Shown here: positions 9,481 through 19,201 of the stretch, piece after piece
Numbering within the stretch: position 1 is the first letter of the stretch
Layout of the letters: each line of letters starts with the position of its first letter
NCBI GenBank assembly: GCA_029242715.1
Contig: JAQWTL010000008.1
Span: 1-52,059, forward strand
Length of the DNA: 52,059 bases
DNA from: Phycisphaerales bacterium
Lineage (GTDB): Bacteria; Planctomycetota; Phycisphaerae; Phycisphaerales; SM1A02
Reading direction: 5' to 3'
Translations under genes and position numbers: made by a program
Notes under the pieces: model-generated
Told to the model about the DNA's origin: nothing
The model's database searches: none
What the model saw: the letters and a program-made list of their open reading frames with translations, nothing else

Positions 9481-11439
9481 CTAGTAATTGAGACGGACCC
9501 CGACTTCGATCACCTGATCAGAAGGCAGGCTCAACTGGTCCGTAGCACTACGGGCATTCCGGAGCATCAGGAAGAAGAGGCTCTTTCGCCAATTGGTCAT
9601 GTAATGGCCCCGGACACGTGAAGGCAGATCACGTCGAGTGTAATAGGTGACCTTTTCAGGCTTGACGCTAAGACCTTTCTGCGAAGCCTCCCTCAGAAGC
9701 CGAGGCAAATACGGCTCCTGCATGTAACCGATCGGACAGGTCATGTACCAGAAACCGTTTTCCAGTTCTACGACATTGACACGGTCCGCCTTTGGAACAC
9801 GTGGCCTGCCCACAAGCTGGAAGTTGACGATGATCACTTCCTCAGGCAGCGCAGGTATGTGCCGATAGAGCTTGACGAGTGATTGGGGCGTCGTGTTGGC
9901 AGTCGCCGTGAGGAAGACACCACAACCGGGAACACGAACCACTTCCTGCTCAACGACCTCCTTCATGAAGTCGTCCAGAGGGGTATCGCTCTCCGACTTG
10001 GTCTTGTCCATGAGCCGGATCCCACGAAGCCAGGTCGTCATCAGAACCACTACAACCAATGCAATTGCCAACGGTATCCAGCCTCCACTGGGCACCTTCA
10101 GAAGATTTGCGCCAAGGAAAGCCAGATCAATCACAAAGAAGCCCAAGAGCAGCGGAGCGATGACGAACCATGACCATCCCCATACTTTTCTTGCTACAAG
10201 CGAAAGCATGATCGTCGAGGTCACCATCACACCTGTCACGGCCAGTCCATACGCCGCACTCAGATTGTCTGATGTCTGAAAACCCAAAACCAGCAGCACG
10301 CAGACGATGAACATCGCGAGGTTGATCGAGGGGATGTAGATCTGGCCCTCATGTGATTTGCTCGTGTGCCGGACATTCGTCGGTGGGAGCAGCATGAGCC
10401 GAATGGCCTGTCTGGTAATCGAATAAGCACCGGCAATGATGGCCTGAGAAGCAATCACTGCCGCCAGGATTGAAAGGACGATCATCGGAATCAAGAAGAT
10501 CTCAGGCACCAGCGCGTAGAAGGGATTTGCTGGCGGATGGTGAGATTCCATGATCACGGCAGCCTGGCCGAAATAGTTCAACAAGAGGGCCGGACAGACC
10601 ACTGCAAACCAGGCGATTCGGATTGCCGAACGACCAAAGTGACCCATGTCCAGACTGAGCGCTTCACATCCCGTGACACACAGAACCACAGCGCCCAGCA
10701 GTACGAATGCCAACCACGGATGAGATATGAACAGATCGATTGCCCACATCGGATTGATCGCTTTCAGGACCTCCGGGTTGCCGATGATTCCTCCAAGCCC
10801 CAACGCACCGATGACCAGGAACCAGATCAGCATGACGGGACCGAAAAGGACACCAATCCGACCTGTCCCGAATCGCTGCATTGCAAAGAGAAGAACAAGG
10901 ATGACTACAGCACTGATCGTCGGGACCCAACGGGGCACCTGCCCATCAGTCGCATGGTTGATGCCTTCTGCAGCAGCGAGCACCGAAATAGCAGGCGTGA
11001 TCACCCCATCGCCATAGAGCAATGCCGCTCCGATGATTGCCAGGAGCACCAGCCCACCCCGACCGGCAAATCGAGAAAACCATTTCCCGGGATCCTTGGG
11101 GTCACGGCGTGCCAGCAGAAGGCTGAACATTGCCAGGACACCACCCTCGCCATCATTGTCTGCACGCATCATGAAGATCACGTACTTGAGGCAGATCACG
11201 ATGATGATCGCCCACAGGAACAGCGACAAAGTGCCCATGACGTGCGACATTTCTGTTGACCGCTTGAGTCCCTCGGTGTTCTGGAACAAGGCCTCACCGA
11301 AAGCCGCCTGGAAGGCATAGAGCGGGCTGGTCCCGATATCACCGAAAACAACACCGATTGCTCCAAGCGCAAGCAATGACAGTCCCTTGCCCCGATTGGG
11401 CGGACTAGCGGTTTCCAGCACCTGGGGAGTTTGCGTCAC
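9481..11439 (-). CDS. kup: KUP-family potassium uptake permease
   Basis: 652-residue potassium/proton symporter of the inner membrane. Seen: DIGTSPLYAFQ in TM1, LYGDGVITPAISVLAAAEG, about twelve hydrophobic spans to about residue 480, and the typical C-terminal cytoplasmic domain containing the RVNVVELENGFWYMTC-type strand. Length and motif order fit the family. Starts with GTG at 11439 and no strong ribosome site is visible. It follows a hairpin that separates it from the OmpA-like lipoprotein gene, so it probably has its own promoter in the short gap. Confidence 0.95.
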   Translation of the reverse strand: MTQTPQVLETASPPNRGKGLSLLALGAIGVVFGDIGTSPLYAFQAAFGEALFQNTEGLKRSTEMSHVMGTLSLFLWAIIIVICLKYVIFMMRADNDGEGGVLAMFSLLLARRDPKDPGKWFSRFAGRGGLVLLAIIGAALLYGDGVITPAISVLAAAEGINHATDGQVPRWVPTISAVVILVLLFAMQRFGTGRIGVLFGPVMLIWFLVIGALGLGGIIGNPEVLKAINPMWAIDLFISHPWLAFVLLGAVVLCVTGCEALSLDMGHFGRSAIRIAWFAVVCPALLLNYFGQAAVIMESHHPPANPFYALVPEIFLIPMIVLSILAAVIASQAIIAGAYSITRQAIRLMLLPPTNVRHTSKSHEGQIYIPSINLAMFIVCVLLVLGFQTSDNLSAAYGLAVTGVMVTSTIMLSLVARKVWGWSWFVIAPLLLGFFVIDLAFLGANLLKVPSGGWIPLAIALVVVVLMTTWLRGIRLMDKTKSESDTPLDDFMKEVVEQEVVRVPGCGVFLTATANTTPQSLVKLYRHIPALPEEVIIVNFQLVGRPRVPKADRVNVVELENGFWYMTCPIGYMQEPYLPRLLREASQKGLSVKPEKVTYYTRRDLPSRVRGHYMTNWRKSLFFLMLRNARSATDQLSLPSDQVIEVGVRLNY

Positions 11440-11457
11440 GGTTTGTACAGATTATGA

Positions 11458-11490
11458 CAGAGGGCCGATTCGTGCAGAACCGGCCCTCTG
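11458..11490 (-). terminator. Hairpin terminator after OmpA-like lipoprotein gene
   Basis: Perfect 10-bp stem (CAGAGGGCCG with its complement) and 13-nt loop, 29 nt past the stop of the lipoprotein gene and 18 nt before the kup start. The downstream tract on the minus strand (TCATAAT) is only weakly U-rich, so attenuation is possible. Confidence 0.6.
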
Positions 11491-11519
11491 GGACAAGACT
11501 TCATTGTCGGGTTCAAGAC

Positions 11520-12149
11520 CTACTGGGCATCTGCAACGACGATCTCTACCCGCCGGGATGCTTTCTTCGTACCCAGTGGATCATTTGGACCATAACTGCT
11601 GACTGCAATCCGGTCTGGGTCGACTCCACGACTCGTGAGGTACTCATAGACCGCCCAACCCCGTTCAAAGCCGAGGTGGTAATTACTTTTGAAGCCACTC
11701 TTGCGAATGGGATCGGTATCGGTATGGCCCGCTATGACGATCATCTTTCCGTCATAGTCATCATTCAGAACAGTCGCGATCTGTTGAAGTGATGACTTGG
11801 CCGGCTTACGTAGAGAAGTACGGCCGGAATCAAAGAGGATGTCACCTTCCATGGAAACCGTGACCTCATCACCATCAATTGTGGTGGACACACCCTCAAT
11901 GCCTTCAAACGGGTTTCCGGAAACCGTCGTAACCGTCATCAACTCCTGCTGCTCACGAAGGAGACGGTTCGCCTCACGGAGATCCGAGGTCGTCGCATCC
12001 AGTGCGCGATCCCTTTCATCCAACTGGTCACGCAACTCGCTGTTCTCTTCAGTGAGCATGGCGACCTGTGACTTGGAGGCGTCGTTACAAGCGGTCATCA
12101 ACCCTGTAACGAAGAGCAGTGCAATTGCGGTCAGTGTGCGTCCATGCAT
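11520..12149 (-). CDS. OmpA-family outer-membrane lipoprotein with coiled coil
   Basis: 209 residues: lipoprotein signal peptide with lipobox MTAC (Cys about 21), a coiled-coil segment at about 30-70 (LTEENSELRDQLDERDRAL..), and an OmpA C-terminal peptidoglycan-binding domain at about 85-209 (GDILFDSGRTSL, VIAGHTDTDPI, NYHLGFERGWAVYEYL, SRRVEIVV). Inferred to pin the outer membrane to the wall, like Pal. Its start is 12 nt after the prepilin peptidase stop. A paralogue of similar build is at 24671-25498. Confidence 0.9.
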   Translation of the reverse strand: MHGRTLTAIALLFVTGLMTACNDASKSQVAMLTEENSELRDQLDERDRALDATTSDLREANRLLREQQELMTVTTVSGNPFEGIEGVSTTIDGDEVTVSMEGDILFDSGRTSLRKPAKSSLQQIATVLNDDYDGKMIVIAGHTDTDPIRKSGFKSNYHLGFERGWAVYEYLTSRGVDPDRIAVSSYGPNDPLGTKKASRRVEIVVADAQ

Positions 12150-12161
12150 GTGATCTTCCTT

Positions 12162-13598
12162 TCAACTTGCATGATGGGGGAACTGCGTGGTCGAGTGCCT
12201 ATCCACGATCCACCGATCCCCATCTCTCATGAGCGGATCGCCCAGAAAAAGGCGGCCGCCCGGTTCATTGAATCCTGATATCGAGCTCCTGTCCAGCGAG
12301 GTGGACATCCTGTCTGTATCCACATTGCTGGCCGGAAATCCGTTCGTCTCCTCTGTCATGAGAACCCTGGCAGGCATGGGAACAAGGGGAAGCAGAGCCT
12401 CCCAGCCGGAAATCACCAGCGGCCTTGCCAGGAGTACGAAAACCGCGGCAACCGCCAGGTGTGGCCCATAGGGCAATTCTCTTCGGCGACTCCCCAGGGC
12501 GGTTCCCAGTGAAGCAAGCAGCGTCCAGGCCAGACCAATGAAAGGCGCGAGGAAGAAGACAAGGATCGGGTCAAACCACCCCATGACCGCTCCAATGCAG
12601 CCCAGGAGATGAACATCACCCATACCCATTGCCTCACGACCAAAGCCAAAGGTCCCGAAGATCCTCACTGCCCAGATGAGCCCACCACCCACCAGATATC
12701 CGAGCATCGATCCTCCAAGGCTCTGAAGCCAGATCGGGGGAACCTGCCCATGAAGCAGGAGTGAGCCCAGCAGGCCTCCGACTATCAGACCGAGGATCAC
12801 GGGGATCAGGAAAGCCAGTTCCACCCACATCTCTCGACGAGCATGGGGGTAGTCGCCAAGGACCTCCCCCTCCTGCACGTAATCCTCATAATCCGAAAAG
12901 CTGTATTTCAAGCGACCTGTCCAGAGCAGAAAACAGGCAATCAGCACGCCGAGCATCCCCCCGATCGCCACGGCGCACCATGTCCAGTCGACGCCAGGAA
13001 TCGGCCAGGCAGAAGGATCCATCCACCTGGGCTTTCGAGCGACGAGACCTTGCAGTGGCCAAAGCACGAAAGCCGTCATGGTGATGAACACCGGTATCTG
13101 GATAGGAATGGTGAACGTACGAGCATCAATCACGGTCATTGCATACAAGGCTGCCAGGAGAAACGTGATGCAGATCCATGCAGGCCAGGCCAGAATGAAC
13201 TGCTGCACACTCCACCACTGCCCTGCCACATCGCCCCACCAGGGATTGCGATAGGAAATCCAGAAGTAAACGACATACAACCCGAGGAACAGGACGCCCA
13301 TGCCCAGTTCCACCAGTGCATAGCGGGGACTGATACGAACCCCACACATGCGACATCGACCTCGCAGGAACAGCCACCCCAGAATCGGCAGATTCTCCCG
13401 AAAGAATCGCAATCGCCCACCGCAGACCGGACATCGACTTGGTGGATAGAGCAGGCTCATGCCCGTGGGCATGCGATGCACAACAACGTTGATGAAACTG
13501 CCGACGCAAGCACCCAGGCAGAAAGCGAAGATCACCCAGGGCAAATGCTGCCAGAGCATGGACCCATCAAGGGAAAATGCCAGGGTCGTCATGGACAT
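12162..13598 (-). CDS. pilD: Type IV prepilin peptidase (A24 family)
   Basis: Membrane aspartyl protease that trims prepilins and pseudopilins. Seen: early GxxxGSFxNVVxxRxP (ACVGSFINVVVHRMP), the paired CxxC zinc/methylase segment (CPVCGG..CRMCG), first catalytic Asp in TVIDARTFTIP, second in GMGDVHLLG. 478 residues is much longer than the usual 250-290; the extra length is a longer central loop and a roughly 90-residue polar C-terminal tail. Start ATG 13598 overlaps the xseB stop by one base (TGATG). No pilin or secretion genes are nearby. Confidence 0.92.
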   Translation of the reverse strand: MSMTTLAFSLDGSMLWQHLPWVIFAFCLGACVGSFINVVVHRMPTGMSLLYPPSRCPVCGGRLRFFRENLPILGWLFLRGRCRMCGVRISPRYALVELGMGVLFLGLYVVYFWISYRNPWWGDVAGQWWSVQQFILAWPAWICITFLLAALYAMTVIDARTFTIPIQIPVFITMTAFVLWPLQGLVARKPRWMDPSAWPIPGVDWTWCAVAIGGMLGVLIACFLLWTGRLKYSFSDYEDYVQEGEVLGDYPHARREMWVELAFLIPVILGLIVGGLLGSLLLHGQVPPIWLQSLGGSMLGYLVGGGLIWAVRIFGTFGFGREAMGMGDVHLLGCIGAVMGWFDPILVFFLAPFIGLAWTLLASLGTALGSRRRELPYGPHLAVAAVFVLLARPLVISGWEALLPLVPMPARVLMTEETNGFPASNVDTDRMSTSLDRSSISGFNEPGGRLFLGDPLMRDGDRWIVDRHSTTQFPHHAS

Positions 13599-13864
13599 CA
13601 AGCCGAATCAACACTGCCCGGATCTTCACCGGCCAGAGCCTTGTCATCTAGAGATACGGTCTTCAGTTCCTGCTCTGCTGTTTCAAGACGAACTCGACAG
13701 ATCTTCAGCAGGGCCTGGCCTCTTTTATGGAGCGCCATGGACTCTTCCAATTCAAGCTCGCCGGACTCGATGCGACTGATGACGGATTCAAGCTCCTCGA
13801 CAGCTGCTTCGAATCGCATCGAATCGGCATCATGATCTGGAGAGGGCTGGGCCTTGGGGCTCAT
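13598..13864 (-). CDS. xseB: Exodeoxyribonuclease VII small subunit
   Basis: 88 residues with the family core RFEAAVEELESVISRIESGELELEESMALHKRGQALL, a helical hairpin that binds the XseA large subunit in multiple copies. The normal length is about 80. It overlaps xseA by four bases (ATGA) and the prepilin peptidase gene by one base, so all three are likely co-translated. Confidence 0.95.
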   Translation of the reverse strand: MSPKAQPSPDHDADSMRFEAAVEELESVISRIESGELELEESMALHKRGQALLKICRVRLETAEQELKTVSLDDKALAGEDPGSVDSA

Positions 13865-15264
13865 GGCTCAACTGTATCAGAATCGCTCTCACCACCCTCC
13901 ACGGCTTCCACTCGACTTCGTATGGATCCATGGGCGATTCTCGTGAGCAGATGATCGCCAGGCTGGACGTCATCTGCCGCTCGTACCGTTCTGCCCTGTT
14001 CATCGACCGTGAGGCTGTAGCCTCGCTTCAGGACTGACATGGGATCCACTGCAACCATGGCACGATCAAGGGCCACAATACGCTGTCGATCATGCCGTAG
14101 CGATTCGATCATTGCCCTTTGAAGAGCGGCTTGCAGCTTCGCTGGCCTTGGCCGATCAGCAAGAAAACGATTGGTCGCTTTCAGAAGTCGCCGGGACAGT
14201 GAGTCCAACTGTGCCACTTGAAGTCGAAGCAACCGGTCCGGACGCGACGCCGAAAGTCGGGCTGACAGGGAATCAACTCGCAAAAGATCCTGTTGCAGAC
14301 GAACACGACTGCCTCGCACGAGCCGATCTGCAAGCGGATCCAGTTGATCATGGCCCTTACGCAACATCCGGGATGACGCTTGCCCCAGACGGTGCCCGAA
14401 GGCGTCGAAACGTTCCAGAACATCGTCACGATCAGGCAGCAGTATCGTCACCGCATGTGTCGGCGTTGAGGCTCTTGCATCAGCAACAAGTTCAATGATT
14501 GTCGTGTCTGATTCATGGCCGATCGCAGCCACCAGAGGCGTCCTCGCTTCGAAGACCGCTTTGGCAACTCGTCGATCATTGAACGCCTCCAGGTCCTCGG
14601 CCGATCCACCCCCACGCGTGACAATGATTGCATCTAATCCAAGCGTCTCAGAAGCGGCATCAAGCCTGCGAATCGCGGAGGCAACTTCACCCGCCGCAGC
14701 ATTTCCCTGGACACGGACATCAACAATCAGCAAAGCCGTCGCTGGGAATCTGGAACGTGCCGTAGCCACGACATCCGTCACGGCGGCCCCTTTCGAGGAT
14801 GTGATCACGGCAATACGACGAGGCCATGAAGGCAGCGGCTTCTTCACCTCGTCGGAAAACCAACCCAGCTCCCGCAGTTCCTTGCACAATCTCAGAAAAG
14901 CAGCCCGCAGATCGCCGGCCCCGTCCGGTTCGATTTGACGAGCTTCCAGTCGAGTGCGGCCACCACGAGGCCAATGCCCGACACGCCCTGTGACAAGAAC
15001 CTGGTCCCCCTCCTCCGGCCTGTGACGATTCAACCTGGCCTGGCTGGCCCACATCGCCCCGTCTATGGAGGATTCCTGATCCCTGAGAGAAAAGAACCAG
15101 TGCCCATTTCGAATCGTGAAACCGCTGAGTTCCCCACGGATTCGAACGGTAGAGGGCGTACCCTCTGCCAAAGCCCCGACGATCAGTTGACTGATCTCAG
15201 TCACGGACATCGGCTCTGGCTTGGCTATGCCCTTGTCCGGAAGATCAAATGGCAGGAGACCCAT
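13861..15264 (-). CDS. xseA: Exodeoxyribonuclease VII large subunit
   Basis: 467 residues. The N-terminal OB-fold (VRIRGELSGFTIRNGHWFFSLRD) is followed by the catalytic region with WPRRIAVITSSKGAA, DAIIVTRGGGSAEDLEAFND and VAAIGHESDTTI, and a long helical region that docks XseB. C-terminal LKRGYSLTVDEQG is typical. It degrades single-stranded DNA to short acid-soluble oligonucleotides. Divergent from recG across a 58-nt gap that must hold both promoters. Confidence 0.96.
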   Translation of the reverse strand: MGLLPFDLPDKGIAKPEPMSVTEISQLIVGALAEGTPSTVRIRGELSGFTIRNGHWFFSLRDQESSIDGAMWASQARLNRHRPEEGDQVLVTGRVGHWPRGGRTRLEARQIEPDGAGDLRAAFLRLCKELRELGWFSDEVKKPLPSWPRRIAVITSSKGAAVTDVVATARSRFPATALLIVDVRVQGNAAAGEVASAIRRLDAASETLGLDAIIVTRGGGSAEDLEAFNDRRVAKAVFEARTPLVAAIGHESDTTIIELVADARASTPTHAVTILLPDRDDVLERFDAFGHRLGQASSRMLRKGHDQLDPLADRLVRGSRVRLQQDLLRVDSLSARLSASRPDRLLRLQVAQLDSLSRRLLKATNRFLADRPRPAKLQAALQRAMIESLRHDRQRIVALDRAMVAVDPMSVLKRGYSLTVDEQGRTVRAADDVQPGDHLLTRIAHGSIRSRVEAVEGGESDSDTVEP

Positions 15265-15322
15265 GGCTGGATGATATCGTGCGCGTCAGGAATCAACCCC
15301 CCGCTACGACCAAGGGAGCACC

Positions 15323-17431
15323 TTGAGTACGACACCGCTTGAATTGACGACACTTGTGGATGACCTTCCTGGTATCGGTGCCGGGCAGGGAGATGCCTTT
15401 CGCCAGCTGGGGATCAGATGCCTTGCGGACCTGATTCTTCATCTCCCTTCACGCTACGAACGGTCACAGCAGCATGCCTGCATCGCTGATCTCGATGCCT
15501 TGGTGGGCGACAACACCGAGACACCGGATCTCGCTGCAGTTGTCGGGGAGATCGCCTCCGTGCGACCTGGGTTTGGCCGCAAAGGCAAGGTTGAAGCCAT
15601 TCTTGAGGATGACTCAGGTCAACTTCAAATGGTGTTCTTCAACCAACCCTGGATCAGCAAGCGACTGCAACCCGGGCGAAGAATCCGTGCCAGCGGAAGA
15701 CCGGGCCGATTCTCAGGCCGTCTTCAACTGGTCAACCCCCGCTTTGAACCTGCCAATGAAGAATCACTTGAGGAAACAACTGACCGGCTTCTTCCCGTTT
15801 ATCCAGCAAGTGAGTCATTGCCCTCCAGTCGGATTCGCCAGGCGATCGAGGCCAACATCATCGACGCCGCCAAACTTCTGGAGGACCACCTCCCTGACTC
15901 CTATCGTGACCAACGTGAGTTGCTGACATTGGCAGAGGCCTATCGGATGATCCATCAACCTGATGGCAGCGAGGATGTGCAACGTGCTCGCCATCGCCTG
16001 GCCTTTGATGAACTGCTGCTGCTTCAACTGGGCGTGATGATGAAAAGGCATCACCGCCGTGACACGCTCTCAGCTCCCGCTCTGCCTTTCGATGAAGAAC
16101 GTCATCGACGCATCCTGGCGAGGTTTCCATTTTCTCTCACCATGGCACAGCAACGCGTTGTCTCTGAAATCGGACAGGATCTGACGCTTGAAATTCCGAT
16201 GAACCGGCTCCTTCAGGGAGATGTCGGCAGCGGAAAGACCGTTGTTGCTCTGTATGCCATGCTCATGGCGATTGCGGATGGTCGACAGGCTGCAATGATG
16301 GCCCCCACTGAGATCCTCGCTGAACAACATCACAGCGCGATCCGAGACATGCTCGCGGATTCTCGCGTTCGCATCGAAGTCCTCACCGCATCCTGTTCAA
16401 CCGCCCACCGTCGAAAGATCGAGGCCGGGCTGGCAGATGGCGAGATTGACATCATCATCGGAACACATGCCTTGCTCAGCGAGTCCATTCAATTCCAGGA
16501 TCTGGCGGTTGTGGTGATTGATGAACAACACCGCTTCGGGGTACAGCAGAGAGCGTTGCTGCGTTCACGTCGGGATGATGAACATCAGGTACCGCACCAA
16601 CTGGTGATGACGGCAACACCGATTCCAAGAACGCTCTCCCTGACGATCTTTGGCGATCTGGAAGTCTCGGTGATTGATGAACGGCCACCTGGCCGAAGCC
16701 CGGTGATCACGCGATTCGTGCGAGGAGAAGAATCCCGACGCGTCTACCAGCATCTCCATGATCGAGTCCGTGATGGACAACAGGGATTCGTGGTGGTCCC
16801 TGTCATCGATGCTTCTGATCATGGGCTCACGGATGTACACACGCACCGCGACCGCCTTCTGGCCAGCACGCTTGAAGGTTGCAGCGTGGAGGTAATGCAT
16901 GGACGACTCGATGCAGCAGCACGGGATGATGTGATGAACCGATTCCGCAATCGAGAGATCGATGTCCTGGTTTCGACAACGGTCATCGAGGTGGGAATCG
17001 ATATTCCCAATGCGACCACGATCATCATTGAGCAGGCAGACCGATTCGGGCTCGCGCAGCTTCATCAGTTGAGAGGACGTGTTGGCCGTGGCGACTACCA
17101 GGGGCTCTGTGTATTGATCAGTGATCCAGTCACTGAAGACGGCCTGGCACGACTGGAAGCTGTCGCTGAAACAGAAGACGGATTCCGGATTGCGGAAAAG
17201 GATCTGGAACTTCGAGGCCCTGGCGAACTTTTCGGCGCCCGCCAGTCAGGCCTGGCCCCCTTCCGGGTTGCCAGGCTGCCCGATGATCTGCAATGGCTGC
17301 TACTGGCACGGCAGGATGCCGCCGCTTGGATCGAGGCTGATCCCTGGCTGAGCGAGCCTAGACACGCACTCCTTCGAAAAAGATTGCTCAAGGCCCATGG
17401 TTCCGCACTTGGACTGGGAGATGTCGCCTGA
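15323..17431 (+). CDS. recG: ATP-dependent DNA helicase RecG
   Basis: 702 residues, the usual size. N-terminal wedge/OB domain (VVGEIASVRPGFGRKGKVEAI), Walker A GDVGSGKT, DEQH box in VVIDEQHRFGV, TATPIPRT motif III, and helicase C-terminal motifs HGRLD, STTVIEVGIDIPN and QLRGRVGRG. It regresses stalled replication forks and unwinds Holliday junctions. Initiates at TTG 15323 with AAGGGAG upstream, since no ATG fits the family N-terminus. Its stop overlaps the polX start (TGATG). Confidence 0.96.
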   Translation: MSTTPLELTTLVDDLPGIGAGQGDAFRQLGIRCLADLILHLPSRYERSQQHACIADLDALVGDNTETPDLAAVVGEIASVRPGFGRKGKVEAILEDDSGQLQMVFFNQPWISKRLQPGRRIRASGRPGRFSGRLQLVNPRFEPANEESLEETTDRLLPVYPASESLPSSRIRQAIEANIIDAAKLLEDHLPDSYRDQRELLTLAEAYRMIHQPDGSEDVQRARHRLAFDELLLLQLGVMMKRHHRRDTLSAPALPFDEERHRRILARFPFSLTMAQQRVVSEIGQDLTLEIPMNRLLQGDVGSGKTVVALYAMLMAIADGRQAAMMAPTEILAEQHHSAIRDMLADSRVRIEVLTASCSTAHRRKIEAGLADGEIDIIIGTHALLSESIQFQDLAVVVIDEQHRFGVQQRALLRSRRDDEHQVPHQLVMTATPIPRTLSLTIFGDLEVSVIDERPPGRSPVITRFVRGEESRRVYQHLHDRVRDGQQGFVVVPVIDASDHGLTDVHTHRDRLLASTLEGCSVEVMHGRLDAAARDDVMNRFRNREIDVLVSTTVIEVGIDIPNATTIIIEQADRFGLAQLHQLRGRVGRGDYQGLCVLISDPVTEDGLARLEAVAETEDGFRIAEKDLELRGPGELFGARQSGLAPFRVARLPDDLQWLLLARQDAAAWIEADPWLSEPRHALLRKRLLKAHGSALGLGDVA

Positions 17432-19176
17432 TGAGTACGAATCGCCAACTCGCTGATTGCTTCGAGCGCATTGCTTCCATTCTGGAAGTCACGGGAGCCA
17501 ATGGCTTCAAGGTGAACGCCAACCGTCGAGTGGCCAGAGTCATCAAGGATCTGCCTGATGACATCTCAAGTCATGCCGGGGACAAGAAGGGACTCACCGC
17601 GATCGATGGAATCGGCGCCGGCAGTGCTGACAAGATTCTTGAGTTCCTGGATACGGGTGAAATCAGCGAGTTGGCTGAACTGACCAGCCAGGTTCCAGAT
17701 GGACTTGTTGATCTGCTTGACGTACCAGGCCTTGGACCCAAGACGGTTCGACGTCTGTGGCAGGAGGTCGATGTCACCTCCATTGAGAAACTCAAGCTCG
17801 CCATTGGGGATGGAACACTCGAATCCATGCCTCGGATGGGCGCCAAGACCATTGCCAATATCGCCGATTCCTTGAAGTTCATGGAAACTTCAGGCGATCG
17901 ACTTGGCATTGGCAAGGCACTTCCCATCGCCGAAGCGCTTATTACTCAGCTCGCAGAGATCCCTGGCGTTGAACGCATCGAGTATGCCGGATCACTTCGA
18001 AGAGGCCGTGAGACGATCGGTGATATCGATCTGCTTGCTGTCACGATGGATCCGGATGCACTGGCAGACTCTTTTACCACATTGCCCGAAGTCGCCAAGA
18101 TCCTGGCCCGCGGTGCGACCAAGTGTTCCGTTCGACTGCAACGTGGAGTCCAGGTCGATCTGCGAATGGTGTCCGAGGATGCGTTTGGTGCCGCTCTGAT
18201 GTACTTCACTGGTTCCAAGGAACACAATGTCGCTCTGCGGGAACGTGCCATCAAGGCGGGGCAACGACTCAATGAGTATGGCCTCTATCCAGATGATGGC
18301 GGAGAAGGAACACCCCAGTCCCGTGGCGTCACACCCGTCGCCGCTGCCAGTGAAGCAGACATCTACAAGGCACTGCAACTGCCAGTGCATCCACCTGAGT
18401 TGCGGGAACAACGCGATGACGTGGAACAATCGCCACCCCCACTGGTTGAGATCGGGCTGGTTCACGCAGAACTTCATGCACATACCAGAGCGAGCGACGG
18501 GGTAATGAGTCTTCCGGAACTCGTTGAGCAGGCTCGCTCAAGGGGCTACCACACGATTGCCGTAACGGACCACAGCAAATCAAGCGTCCAGGCGAATGGT
18601 CTCTCTGAAGATCGACTTCGAAAACACATTGATGAAGTGCGGGAACTGGACAGCGAACTCAAGGACATCCGCGTTCTGGCCGGATCAGAAGTCGACATCC
18701 TTGCAGATGGCCGGCTTGACTATGAAGATGATCTGCTCGCGCAGCTTGATATCGTGATCGCCTCCCCGCACGTAGCGCTCCGCCAATCAGCAGACAAGGC
18801 TACAAGCCGACTGCTCCGTGCAATCAGGCACCCCCTGGTACACATCATTGGCCATCCCACTGGACGGATCATCAACAAACGAGAAGGGCTCTCGCCGGAC
18901 ATGGCCGCTTTGGTAGAAGCAGCTGCCGAATGCCGTACCGCCCTGGAGATCAATGCCAATCCACTCAGACTGGATCTGAGGGACACGCATGTTCGCCTGG
19001 CCGTGGGTGCCGGCTGTCTGGTTGCAATCAATACAGATGCGCACAGCCCAGAAGACTTCGATCTGCTTCGATACGGTCTCCTGACCGCCCGCCGCGGACG
19101 ACTGGGGCCAGATCAGTGCATCAACACCTGGCCTGCAGACCGCCTGCACGAGTGGCTCTCTTCAAAGCGGCCATGA
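17431..19176 (+). CDS. polX: DNA polymerase X with PHP phosphoesterase domain
   Basis: 581 residues. Helix-hairpin-helix regions at about 1-130, polymerase X palm at about 180-320 with GSLRRGRETIGDIDLL (metal-binding Asp pair) and VQVDLRMV (third Asp), and a PHP domain at about 340-575 with HAELHAHT, AVTDHS, GSEVDIL, ASPHVAL, IGHPTGR and NTDAHS, all metal ligands visible. This combination is the bacterial PolX gap-filling repair enzyme with 3'-5' exonuclease activity. Translationally coupled to recG. Confidence 0.95.
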   Translation: MSTNRQLADCFERIASILEVTGANGFKVNANRRVARVIKDLPDDISSHAGDKKGLTAIDGIGAGSADKILEFLDTGEISELAELTSQVPDGLVDLLDVPGLGPKTVRRLWQEVDVTSIEKLKLAIGDGTLESMPRMGAKTIANIADSLKFMETSGDRLGIGKALPIAEALITQLAEIPGVERIEYAGSLRRGRETIGDIDLLAVTMDPDALADSFTTLPEVAKILARGATKCSVRLQRGVQVDLRMVSEDAFGAALMYFTGSKEHNVALRERAIKAGQRLNEYGLYPDDGGEGTPQSRGVTPVAAASEADIYKALQLPVHPPELREQRDDVEQSPPPLVEIGLVHAELHAHTRASDGVMSLPELVEQARSRGYHTIAVTDHSKSSVQANGLSEDRLRKHIDEVRELDSELKDIRVLAGSEVDILADGRLDYEDDLLAQLDIVIASPHVALRQSADKATSRLLRAIRHPLVHIIGHPTGRIINKREGLSPDMAALVEAAAECRTALEINANPLRLDLRDTHVRLAVGAGCLVAINTDAHSPEDFDLLRYGLLTARRGRLGPDQCINTWPADRLHEWLSSKRP

Positions 19177-19201
19177 CTTGGCCTGCTACACTGCATGATT
19201 C

